From the NCBI GenBank assembly GCA_022729835.1, contig DZBC01000128.1, forward strand, positions 1 through 6,208: DNA of 6,208 nucleotides, read 5' to 3'. Source of the stretch: Sulfuricurvum sp. (GTDB lineage: Bacteria > Campylobacterota > Campylobacteria > Campylobacterales > Sulfurimonadaceae). The position numbers were made by a program, and so were the translations under genes. The first letter of the stretch is position 1. Each line of letters starts with the position of its first letter. Below, one piece after another: positions 1 through 4,664 of the stretch. Below the pieces are notes generated by a model. It saw only the letters and a list, made by a program, of their open reading frames with translations, was not told the DNA's origin and did not search any database.

Positions 1-263
1 CCTGCCAGCAGTGCGAAGTTCCCCGTAATCATCAGCCGCTGGATGTGATGCGCATGGAGCTGCCGCCGGGGTGGCGCGGTTATGGCAAAGACCTCACCAT
101 CCACCACCCCCACACCCCGCAGCGCTCTAGTGAGGTCGAAGCGATCAAAGCTGCGCACACCGATCGCTTCGCACGCCAAAAGGCTCTTAGCAGCGCACTC
201 GAAAAACTCCCAAAAAAATACCAAGGGCGCAATGAGCGTCTAAATGAAAGGTTTGAATCATGA
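1..263 (+). CDS. frdA: Fumarate reductase flavoprotein subunit, C-terminal end (partial)
   Basis: This is the last 86 codons of a gene that begins before the window; the frame is open from base 3 and ends at TGA 261-263. FrdA is the FAD-carrying catalytic subunit of quinol:fumarate reductase, which reduces fumarate to succinate in anaerobic respiration on the cytoplasmic side of the membrane. The tail contains the segment MELPPGWRGYGK followed by a charged helical end (EVEAIKAAHTDRFARQ), which I recognise from the C-terminus of Wolinella/Campylobacter FrdA/MfrA proteins. The FAD and active-site regions lie outside the window, so they cannot be checked. The stop overlaps the start of frdB as ATGA, implying translational coupling and one transcript. 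The assignment rests on the C-terminal motif plus the frdB neighbour; a succinate dehydrogenase or methylmenaquinol-type (MfrA) variant cannot be excluded. Confidence 0.9.
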   Translation, partial: CQQCEVPRNHQPLDVMRMELPPGWRGYGKDLTIHHPHTPQRSSEVEAIKAAHTDRFARQKALSSALEKLPKKYQGRNERLNERFES

Positions 264-985
264 GTGACGGACGCACCCTTCATATCCATATCTTGCGGTT
301 TGATCCTTATATCAAAGGAGATGAACCCCGCATCGAGACCTTCGAGCTGCGCGAAGCGCCGGGCATGACGCTCTATATCGCCCTCAACGACATCCGCAAA
401 TACCTCGACAACTCGCTCAAGTTCGATTTTGTCTGTCGCGCGGGGATCTGCGGCAGTTGCGCGATGCTGATCAACGGTCGTCCGGGACTCGCGTGCCGCA
501 CGCTCACCTCAAAGCTCGATGCGCACATCAGCCTTTCCCCCATGCCCGTCTTTGAGCTGATCGGCGATCTCTCCGTACATTCGGGCAACTGGATGCGCGG
601 CATGAACGAGCGGCTTGAAACCTGGATTCACACCCAAAAAACCCCCGACATCGACCGCCTAGAAGAGCGTATGGAGCCTGAGCTTGCCGAGGAGATTTAC
701 GAGCTGGACCGCTGTATCGAGTGCGGCTGCTGTATCGCGGGGTGCGGCACCATCGGGATGCGCGAGAACTTCGTAGGCGCGGTGGGTCTGAACAAAATCG
801 CCCGCTTCCGCCTTGATCCGCGCGATGAGCGCAGCGATGAGGATTACTACCAACTCATCGGCGATGAAGACGGGGTCTTTGGCTGCATGAGCCTGCTTGG
901 CTGCGCCGACGTCTGCCCCAAAGAGCTACCGCTACAAACCCAGATCGCCTATTTACGCCGCAAGATGGTGCAGATCGGGAAGTAA
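260..985 (+). CDS. frdB: Fumarate reductase iron-sulfur subunit
   Basis: FrdB (241 aa) carries electrons from the membrane cytochrome b subunit to the flavin of FrdA. An N-terminal plant-type ferredoxin domain holds the [2Fe-2S] cysteines C59, C64, C67 and C79 (CRAGICGSC and LAC). The C-terminal bacterial ferredoxin domain supplies C152, C155, C158 and C219 for [4Fe-4S], and C162, C209 and C215 for [3Fe-4S], by analogy with E. coli FrdB. Length and many segments (GNWMRGM, LEERMEPE, DDEDYY-like acidic stretch, AYLRRKMV) match Wolinella-type FrdB of about 239 aa. The start ATG overlaps the frdA stop by 4 bp. No frdC follows, consistent with the frdC-frdA-frdB order known in Campylobacterota. 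The 3' end is duplicated at 1630-1731 with no mismatch over 97 bp, which is unusual. The alternative name sdhB/mfrB is possible. Confidence 0.96.
   Translation: MSDGRTLHIHILRFDPYIKGDEPRIETFELREAPGMTLYIALNDIRKYLDNSLKFDFVCRAGICGSCAMLINGRPGLACRTLTSKLDAHISLSPMPVFELIGDLSVHSGNWMRGMNERLETWIHTQKTPDIDRLEERMEPELAEEIYELDRCIECGCCIAGCGTIGMRENFVGAVGLNKIARFRLDPRDERSDEDYYQLIGDEDGVFGCMSLLGCADVCPKELPLQTQIAYLRRKMVQIGK
884..980 (+). repeat. Direct repeat, copy 1: 3' end of frdB
   Basis: These 97 bp within the end of frdB are identical to 1630-1726, 746 bp downstream. Identity includes every synonymous position. Beyond 980 the two copies still resemble each other for about 8 bases, with A/G differences at 981 and 985 that change the last codon (AAG to AGG) and the stop (TAA to TAG), and then they diverge. 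The repeat starts at a T just before the GCATGAGC of codons 209-211. Confidence 0.98.
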
Positions 986-1004
986 GGATCTCATCGTCAG
1001 ATCC
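986..1004. terminator. Short hairpin after frdB, possible weak terminator
   Basis: GGATCT (986-991) and AGATCC (999-1004) form a 6-bp stem with a 7-nt loop directly after the frdB stop. It lies between convergent genes (frdB and the DUF2442 gene), so it could serve either strand. There is no clear T-run after it on the plus strand, and only TTACTT on the minus strand, so it is not a canonical intrinsic terminator. Confidence 0.3.
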
Positions 1005-1018
1005 CTGCAAACCCCTCT

Positions 1019-1312
1019 TTACACCGCGTAAAGTGCTTTGATTTTCTCTCGAAACGGTAGATCTTCTTGCTGGGAGTCAATCGGCTGTGCGATCAGATAG
1101 AGGTATTCCGGCGCAAAATCGGCTCCGTTTTCCCATGCGACGGTACCACCGTCAAGATAGACTTTTTGGAACGCTTCGAGATGTTTGAGCGGCTCAAAAA
1201 TCTCCCCGTCGAGTTCGTTTTGCAGATCAACTACTTTGGTGATGCCGTTGCTGAAGGTCACTTCTATTTGATAATCGCGCAGATAATGGGCATGAGTTAT
1301 ATGTAAGATCAT
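1019..1312 (-). CDS. DUF2442 family protein
   Basis: This 97-aa protein matches my recollection of the DUF2442 family: an N-terminal beta segment (YQIEVTFSNGITKVVDL, residues 14-30), a middle stretch about a 'Pro-Leu..Phe' turn, and the signature TVAWENGADFAPEYLY (57-72). No signal peptide or membrane segment is seen. It is the second gene of a two-gene minus-strand unit: its ATG lies 3 bp past the stop of the DUF4160 gene, and it has no clear Shine-Dalgarno of its own, suggesting translational coupling. DUF2442 and DUF4160 genes are commonly neighbours, and a toxin-antitoxin-like or DNA/RNA-binding role is often suspected; the biochemical function is unknown to me. The unit sits between the two copies of the frdB tail, so it appears to be inserted material. 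Confidence 0.85.
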   Translation of the reverse strand: MILHITHAHYLRDYQIEVTFSNGITKVVDLQNELDGEIFEPLKHLEAFQKVYLDGGTVAWENGADFAPEYLYLIAQPIDSQQEDLPFREKIKALYAV

Positions 1313-1315
1313 GGC

Positions 1316-1573
1316 TTAGCTCAGTGGTTGGATTTTTTGAGGAAGCTTTTGATTCATGGCCAAATTCCAATCAACCATCAACTCCTCTTTGTGTAGTTCA
1401 GCCCATTCCAGTAGCAGATTGAGCGCTCTTTTAGGAAACTTACCCTCAACGATCCAGCCTTCGATATAAACGATTACGCGGTATTCACCATACTCTGCAT
1501 GAAAATGCGGCGGGTTGTGCTCACGGAAATTGATATACACCTTGATACCATAAAAACTACTGATCTCGGGCAT
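1316..1573 (-). CDS. DUF4160 family protein
   Basis: This 85-aa protein carries the DUF4160 hallmark near its N-terminus: FYGIKVYINF, then EHNPPHFHAEYGEY (residues 18-31). The histidines H19, H23 and H25 could bind metal or nucleic acid, but that is inference. The C-terminal half is a predicted helix (KRALNLLLEWAELHKEEL) ending in a polar tail. The start is well fixed by a strong Shine-Dalgarno (GAAGGAG on the minus strand, around 1578-1585) and by the conserved MPEISSFYGI opening. It is the first gene of a two-gene unit with the DUF2442 gene, and a TATAAT promoter element lies about 25 bp upstream of the start. The pair stands in an accessory block beside two classical toxin-antitoxin modules, which fits a toxin-antitoxin-like role without proving it. 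Confidence 0.87.
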   Translation of the reverse strand: MPEISSFYGIKVYINFREHNPPHFHAEYGEYRVIVYIEGWIVEGKFPKRALNLLLEWAELHKEELMVDWNLAMNQKLPQKIQPLS

Positions 1574-1598
1574 TGGCTCTCCTTCTTTTATCGGGCCT

Positions 1599-1628
1599 AT
1601 TATAACATCGTCGATCGCTTACATGTAA
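1599..1628 (-). promoter_or_regulatory. Putative promoter of the DUF4160-DUF2442 unit
   Basis: On the minus strand a perfect TATAAT (1604 down to 1599) lies upstream of the DUF4160 ribosome binding site. Its -35 zone falls in the palindrome CTTACATGTAAG (1618-1629), which gives only a poor TTGACA match. Campylobacterota promoters often lack a good -35 box, so this is not disqualifying. The overlap means a protein bound to the palindrome could affect this promoter. Confidence 0.5.
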
Positions 1629-1629
1629 G
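1618..1629. repeat. Palindrome CTTACATGTAAG, copy 1
   Basis: This perfect 12-bp palindrome is one of four identical copies in the window, all preceded by G on the plus strand. This copy ends at 1629 and the duplicated frdB tail begins at 1630, so the palindrome lies exactly at the junction. It also covers the -35 region of the DUF4160 promoter. Confidence 0.95.
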
Positions 1630-1731
1630 TGCATGAGCCTGCTTGGCTGCGCCGACGTCTGCCCCAAAGAGCTACCGCTACAAACCCAGATCGCCTATTT
1701 ACGCCGCAAGATGGTGCAGATCGGGAGGTAG
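1630..1731 (+). pseudogene. Duplicated 3' fragment of frdB (direct repeat, copy 2)
   Basis: This fragment repeats 884-980 exactly over 1630-1726 and then the end of frdB with two changes. In the frdB frame it reads from Met at 1633 (MSLLGCADVCPKELPL and on) to TAG 1729-1731, 32 codons covering the last cysteines and the C-terminal helix, with the final Lys changed to Arg. It lacks both ferredoxin domains in functional form and has no visible ribosome binding site, so it is a remnant and not a gene. It marks one edge of the inserted DUF4160-DUF2442 module: recombination between the two copies would remove about 746 bp and leave an intact frdB ending in Arg. Confidence 0.95.
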
Positions 1732-1759
1732 GGAGTGTAGGTATTGGCTTCACCTGCCC

Positions 1760-2104
1760 CTATTCTATGCCCAACACAATTTTCACCTGCTTATCAACTT
1801 GCCTCATCTCATCATCATTCAAGGCAGTCAGTTTTTCATTGATCATTCTTTGATGATCAATGGTTCTGATTTGGTCACACAGTATTTCGCTAGAAGCGTC
1901 AAGTTTGTCTCTTTTTGCTACTCTAAATCGCAAAGGATAGCCTTCATCGATAAGATGCGTTGATAACGGTAAAACCGTAATAGTAGGATGTGCTATCTCA
2001 TTGAGCATATCCGTTTGGTAGATAAGAACAGGACGAAGTTTGCCGACTTCGTTTCCTTTTTTCGGGTTGAGATTTGCCAAATAAACCTCACCTCTTTTAA
2101 ACAT
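1760..2104 (-). CDS. MazF/PemK-family mRNA interferase toxin
   Basis: This is a likely type II toxin of the MazF/PemK (CcdB-like fold) family, 114 aa, which would cleave RNA when freed from its antitoxin. The opening FKRGEVYLANLNPKKGNEVG, then KLRPVLIYQ (Arg24, the usual catalytic Arg of the RPVLI motif) and TVLPLST (Ser48/Thr49 at the second active-site position), are typical. The segment EILCDQIRTID (73-83) is the conserved dimer-core strand of the family. I chose the ATG at 2104 because the family begins with xRGEVY; an in-frame start at 2134 would add ten unconserved residues. The gene overlaps the upstream antitoxin by 8 bp, the usual antitoxin-first order with coupled translation. A perfect 10-bp inverted repeat lies inside the gene at 1837-1862. 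Confidence 0.92.
   Translation of the reverse strand: MFKRGEVYLANLNPKKGNEVGKLRPVLIYQTDMLNEIAHPTITVLPLSTHLIDEGYPLRFRVAKRDKLDASSEILCDQIRTIDHQRMINEKLTALNDDEMRQVDKQVKIVLGIE
1837..1862. repeat. Perfect inverted repeat inside the MazF gene
   Basis: CATTGATCAT (1837-1846) and ATGATCAATG (1853-1862) are exact reverse complements separated by 6 nt. Each arm contains GATC. The structure lies in the 3' third of the toxin gene (around residues IDHQRMINEK) and could form a hairpin in its mRNA, but no function is evident. Confidence 0.75.
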
Positions 2105-2339
2105 TATCAAGCCCATCATTGAGTGTGTCTTCAAGCTCGTCGGCTATTTTTGAAGATGCGCTTCTTACCTTAAAAGATGCTATTTTTATCTGCTCTTTGA
2201 GCTTCTCTTTTTCTAAGGTTTCTTTGTAGTTGATCACTGCGTTTCTGATAAGCTCACTTCTCGAAGTGCCGAATGCCGCTACCATTTCATTGAGCATAGC
2301 AAAAAAATGATCATCGGTTTTGAGTGTTATGGTATGCAT
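2097..2339 (-). CDS. Ribbon-helix-helix antitoxin paired with the MazF-like toxin
   Basis: This 80-aa protein is probably the antitoxin and autorepressor of the downstream MazF-like toxin. Residues 1-40 fit a ribbon-helix-helix DNA-binding fold: a short beta strand (HTITLKTDD), helix A (FFAMLNEMVAAFG), then TSRSELIRNAVINY as helix B. The remainder (41-80) is rich in Lys and Glu and ends acidic (DELEDTLNDGLDNV), as expected for a toxin-wrapping tail. I start at ATG 2339 because AAGGAG (minus strand, 2350-2345) sits 5 bases upstream; the frame is open for 40 more codons upstream, but that extension has no ribosome binding site and does not resemble the family. The gene overlaps the toxin by 8 bp. 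Exact antitoxin family (MazE-like or CopG-like) is not resolved. Confidence 0.85.
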   Translation of the reverse strand: MHTITLKTDDHFFAMLNEMVAAFGTSRSELIRNAVINYKETLEKEKLKEQIKIASFKVRSASSKIADELEDTLNDGLDNV

Positions 2340-2366
2340 AGGTACTCCTTTTAGGTATTTTATAAA

Positions 2367-2383
2367 TATTACTCTTAGTATTA
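2367..2383. promoter_or_regulatory. Possible operator of the RHH-MazF operon
   Basis: TATTACT (2367-2373) and AGTATTA (2377-2383) form an inverted repeat matching at 6 of 7 positions, about 28 bp upstream of the antitoxin start. A TATAAA-like -10 (minus strand, 2364-2359) lies next to it. Binding by the ribbon-helix-helix antitoxin here would give the usual autorepression. The -35 box is not convincing. Confidence 0.35.
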
Positions 2384-2492
2384 CCTTTAAGCTGAAACGG
2401 AGGAAATCTGCGTTTTTATTGAGCGTCGCCATTGGTCTAAGGCAAGAATCCGTCTTCAAGTGTAATAAAACAGCCTCACCTTTATTTTAAAA

Positions 2493-2524
2493 CTGTACAA
2501 TTTAATTAACAAATAATTGTACAA
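2493..2524 (+). promoter_or_regulatory. yefM-yoeB operator: paired TGTACA boxes over the promoter
   Basis: Two TGTACA palindromes (2494-2499 and 2518-2523) lie with centres 24 bp apart just upstream of yefM. TGTACA is the known core of the E. coli YefM-YoeB operator. The left box overlaps TACAAT (2496-2501), a plausible -10 element, and the right box (extended to TTGTACAA) overlaps the start of the AAGGAG ribosome binding site at 2523-2528. Binding by YefM or the YefM-YoeB complex would therefore block transcription. The spacing is wider than I recall for E. coli. Confidence 0.7.
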
Positions 2525-2533
2525 GGAGTTGTC

Positions 2534-2803
2534 ATGCAGGTAGTCAACTACTCAACGGCGCGAAATAATCTCAAAGCTATTTTTGATAGTGTTTATGCTG
2601 ATAATGAAGAGGTCATCATCCACCGCAAAGGAGGAGAAAACGTCGTCGTGATCCCCTTTAGCGAATACAACGCAATGAAAGAGAGCCAGTATTTTCTCTC
2701 AAACAGTGCGAATCGAGAGCGGCTTTTATCATCGCTCTCCAAAGCACGCAGCGGTAAAACGTTTGCCAAGGATTTGATCGATGAATCTGCTGTGGACGGA
2801 TGA
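2534..2803 (+). CDS. yefM: YefM-family antitoxin (Phd/YefM)
   Basis: YefM (89 aa) neutralises the YoeB ribonuclease and represses its own operon. The N-terminal Phd/YefM DNA-binding fold is clear: MQVVNYSTARNNLKAIFDSV (1-20), then the EEVIIHRKGGENVVVIPFSEY strand region (25-45) and the AMKESQYFLSNSANRERLL helix. The last third (SLSKARSGKTFAKDLID) matches the toxin-binding tail of E. coli YefM in pattern. A Shine-Dalgarno AAGGAG at 2523-2528 sits 5 bases before the ATG. Its 3' end overlaps the yoeB start by 23 bp, an arrangement that couples translation of the two. Two TGTACA boxes upstream support autoregulation. Confidence 0.94.
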   Translation: MQVVNYSTARNNLKAIFDSVYADNEEVIIHRKGGENVVVIPFSEYNAMKESQYFLSNSANRERLLSSLSKARSGKTFAKDLIDESAVDG

Positions 2804-3038
2804 GTCTTGGGAGGATTATCTCTATTGGCAAGCAACCGATAAAAAGATGGTCAAAAAAATCAATGAGCTGATCAAAACAATCATGCGCACGCCATTTGAG
2901 GGGCTTGGAAAACCCGAACCTTTGCGTTTTGAACTCTCGGGGTGTTGGTCACGACGGATCGATAGCGAACATCGGCTGATTTATGAGGTGGAAGAAGGGG
3001 TGATTAGGATTATCGCGGCTCGGTTTCGTTACAGTTGA
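2781..3038 (+). CDS. yoeB: YoeB-family mRNA interferase toxin
   Basis: YoeB (85 aa) is a RelE-superfamily RNase that cuts mRNA in the ribosomal A site and inhibits translation. The match to E. coli YoeB (84 aa) is close along the whole length: WTDESWEDYLYWQATDKK, VKKINELIK, RTPFEGLGKPEPLRF, WSRRIDSEHRLIYEV. The catalytic residues Glu46 and Arg65 are kept. The C-terminal catalytic His83 of the E. coli protein is replaced by Arg: the end reads ARFRYS and not CRYHY, while Tyr84 is retained. This may alter or weaken RNase activity. The start at 2781 is preceded by AAGGA at 2768-2772 inside yefM. The gene is the last one on the plus strand and converges on the cyclase gene, 42 bp away. Confidence 0.95.
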   Translation: MNLLWTDESWEDYLYWQATDKKMVKKINELIKTIMRTPFEGLGKPEPLRFELSGCWSRRIDSEHRLIYEVEEGVIRIIAARFRYS

Positions 3039-3066
3039 GCGTTTCCATGGCGCACCACAGCCACTG

Positions 3067-3078
3067 CTTACATGTAAG
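3067..3078. repeat. Palindrome CTTACATGTAAG, copy 2
   Basis: With its flanks this copy is a perfect 14-bp palindrome (GCTTACATGTAAGC, 3066-3079). It sits between the convergent yoeB and diguanylate cyclase genes, 2 bases beyond the cyclase stop codon, at the distal edge of the toxin-antitoxin block. It has no loop or T-run, so it is not a terminator of the usual kind. Confidence 0.95.
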
Positions 3079-3080
3079 CC

Positions 3081-4586
3081 TCAAATGCAGACGCGGTTTC
3101 GCCCTTCGTGTTTGGCTCTGTACAAGAGGGCGTCTGCTCGTTCCAAAAGCGTGTGCGGCGTATCCCCTTTTTTGATCTGTGCTACGCCGAAGCTACAGGT
3201 TACGCTCACCCCTTCAAGATGCCGACTCGCCTCGATCACACTGCGTAGCTCTTCGGCCTTACGTCGTGCATGTGCGACGCTGCTTCCGCCTAGAACGATC
3301 ACAAACTCCTCTCCACCCCAACGCGCAAAGTAGTCTCCTTCGCGCAGATGAAGCCGCACCGTTTCAGCGATGGCAAACAGCAATTTGTCACCCAAATCAT
3401 GCCCGAAGCGGTCGTTCACCTGCTTGAAATGATCGATGTCAAAAAAGATCAACGCCCCTTTGTTTGCGCTGATCGTCGCTTCGATATATTCGTTGAAATG
3501 GGCACGGTTATGGCACCTCGTGAGTGGGTCGATATGCGCTTTTTTGCTTAGCTTGATGTTCTCAACACTAAGCTGCTGCGATGCCTGATTGAGCCGCGCG
3601 ATCTCTTTGTAGGAGTAATCGATTTTGTGGGTATAGCTTGTAAAGACCAGATAGAGCATCACCATCAGAAGCACCGAAAGAGAGATGCTCGTCGTATTCA
3701 TCATACGAAAGCGCTGGGCACTACTCTGGACATACGCACTCACGTCCTGTGCAAGCAGCAGTTGGGCCACACCTTCGTTGCGGTAATTGTTCAAGATCAG
3801 ATCGGTAGAGACCAGATAGTAGTGCCCGTCATGCTCGATACGCTGTTGGTTCAAATTCAAGTCGATGCGCTCGATGAGTGCTTGGAAAAAGGCATCAGGG
3901 TCAATCAAGCTAAATTGCCCTGCCTTGAGATGTGTACGCTTTCCCTCCGGATGAATCCCCAAAGTATCGCTTTGGATCATCAACTGACTATGCACGTTCT
4001 CAAAAGCGGCAATGCGATCCGCAAAGTAGCGCGGAATGATCCCAAATTCCAAAACCCCAAGATGGCGTCCATCGGAGGTAATCATCGGCAAGGTGATACG
4101 GTAAGTCAGACCATTTTTGCCCACTTCAAAGGCGTGCATCGGCTCTTTGGTGCGGTTGACGTAGGCCATAATGGGACGCACCTCTGTGAGGTCGTCTCCA
4201 AATTGCTGCGGCTGGTGCATACGAAGCAGCGTCACGTTGTTGGGATCGACAAAGTGCATGACCTGTAGCGACGGGTTGCTCTTTTGCATCAAGCGGTAAT
4301 CTTCCAAAAGCGCTGCGTGGAGCGCTTCGCGGCCCCCCTCCTCGATAAGCGACACCAGATCAGGCTCGTTGAGGTAGTGCTCTGTGATGCCGCTGTAGCG
4401 AATCAGGAGATCTTCTTTGGCTTGTGCGACTACTTTGGCGGTGAGCAGATTAAGCGATTCAAGCTTCTCAGCCAACTGGGCTTGCTGGATTTTAGCGTTA
4501 TGATGCAGTTCCAGCCCTGCTCCAAGAACAACGACAAGAAAGATGAAAAAAAGGTGTTGCCACTTGATCGCTTGGGTGGAATACAT
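3081..4586 (-). CDS. Membrane-anchored diguanylate cyclase with periplasmic sensor domain
   Basis: This 501-aa protein should make cyclic di-GMP from two GTP in response to a periplasmic signal. A transmembrane helix (about 11-26, LFFIFLVVVLGAGLEL) leads into a periplasmic region of about 270 residues resembling a double-Cache sensor (dCache_3-like: VMHFVDPNNVTLLRMHQP, EPMHAFEVGKNGLTYRITLP, LGVLEFGI). A second membrane helix (about 299-317) is followed by a likely coiled-coil linker (325-350). The GGDEF domain starts at HIDPLTRCHNR (351-361), with metal-binding FFDIDHFK (381-388), active-site GGEEF (424-428) and product-inhibition I-site REGD (415-418) five residues before it. All key residues are present, so it looks active and feedback-controlled. 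The ligand is unknown. It lies 78 bp after mogA on the same strand, with its own probable promoter. Confidence 0.93.
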   Translation of the reverse strand: MYSTQAIKWQHLFFIFLVVVLGAGLELHHNAKIQQAQLAEKLESLNLLTAKVVAQAKEDLLIRYSGITEHYLNEPDLVSLIEEGGREALHAALLEDYRLMQKSNPSLQVMHFVDPNNVTLLRMHQPQQFGDDLTEVRPIMAYVNRTKEPMHAFEVGKNGLTYRITLPMITSDGRHLGVLEFGIIPRYFADRIAAFENVHSQLMIQSDTLGIHPEGKRTHLKAGQFSLIDPDAFFQALIERIDLNLNQQRIEHDGHYYLVSTDLILNNYRNEGVAQLLLAQDVSAYVQSSAQRFRMMNTTSISLSVLLMVMLYLVFTSYTHKIDYSYKEIARLNQASQQLSVENIKLSKKAHIDPLTRCHNRAHFNEYIEATISANKGALIFFDIDHFKQVNDRFGHDLGDKLLFAIAETVRLHLREGDYFARWGGEEFVIVLGGSSVAHARRKAEELRSVIEASRHLEGVSVTCSFGVAQIKKGDTPHTLLERADALLYRAKHEGRNRVCI

Positions 4587-4592
4587 AAAGTT

Positions 4593-4620
4593 TCCTTATA
4601 AGGATAAAAATTATTCTATA
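4593..4620 (-). promoter_or_regulatory. Leader of the diguanylate cyclase gene: palindrome over the RBS and possible -10
   Basis: TCCTTATAAGGA (4593-4604) is a perfect 12-bp palindrome whose minus-strand 3' half (AAGGA) serves as the Shine-Dalgarno for the ATG at 4586. A TAGAAT element (minus strand, 4618-4613) could be the -10. If the palindrome pairs within or between transcripts, or is bound by a protein, it would mask the ribosome binding site. This is suggestive only. Confidence 0.35.
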
Positions 4621-4664
4621 GTATTCCAGCTACCCTGAAACAAACATCAAAGCAACAAAGAAGG

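Larger units (their letters stand above)
2340..2533. promoter_or_regulatory. Divergent control region between two toxin-antitoxin operons
   Basis: These 194 AT-rich bases separate the start of the RHH-MazF operon (minus) from the start of yefM-yoeB (plus). Both ends hold strong Shine-Dalgarno sequences (AAGGAG in each case) and inverted repeats close to the starts. The middle, about 2390-2460, is less AT-rich and holds no feature I can identify. Confidence 0.7.

Noticed and set aside
1296..1307. GTTATATGTAAG at the start of the DUF2442 gene as a fifth, degenerate palindrome copy
   Set aside because: It matches CTTACATGTAAG at 10 of 12 positions but is not a palindrome itself, and it encodes the start of the protein (MILHIT). 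AT-rich chance similarity is sufficient.
986..1629. Insertion sequence or integron cassette carrying the DUF4160-DUF2442 pair
   Set aside because: No transposase or integrase is present, no terminal inverted repeats were seen, and no attC-like site is recognisable; the flanking repeat of 97 bp is far longer than a usual target duplication.
1731..1759. Inverted repeat between the frdB remnant and the MazF stop
   Set aside because: AGGT/ACCT and TAGGG/CCCTA pairings exist but with a mismatched stem and a long loop, so it is not convincing as a terminator or operator.
1629..1963. Plus-strand open frames across the duplicated frdB tail and the 3' part of the MazF gene
   Set aside because: They read the repeat in the wrong frame relative to frdB or run antisense to MazF, lack a ribosome binding site and resemble no family.
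2340..2459. Upstream extension of the RHH antitoxin by 40 codons
   Set aside because: The extension has no Shine-Dalgarno at its start, whereas ATG 2339 has AAGGAG at ideal distance and the beta strand of the fold starts there. The stretch reading MATLNKNADFLRFS may be a remnant or repeat of something else, but I cannot identify it.
3627..4268. A 213-codon plus-strand open frame antisense to the diguanylate cyclase gene
   Set aside because: The minus-strand gene has clear domain motifs over the same bases; the antisense product is low in recognisable features and has no ribosome binding site.
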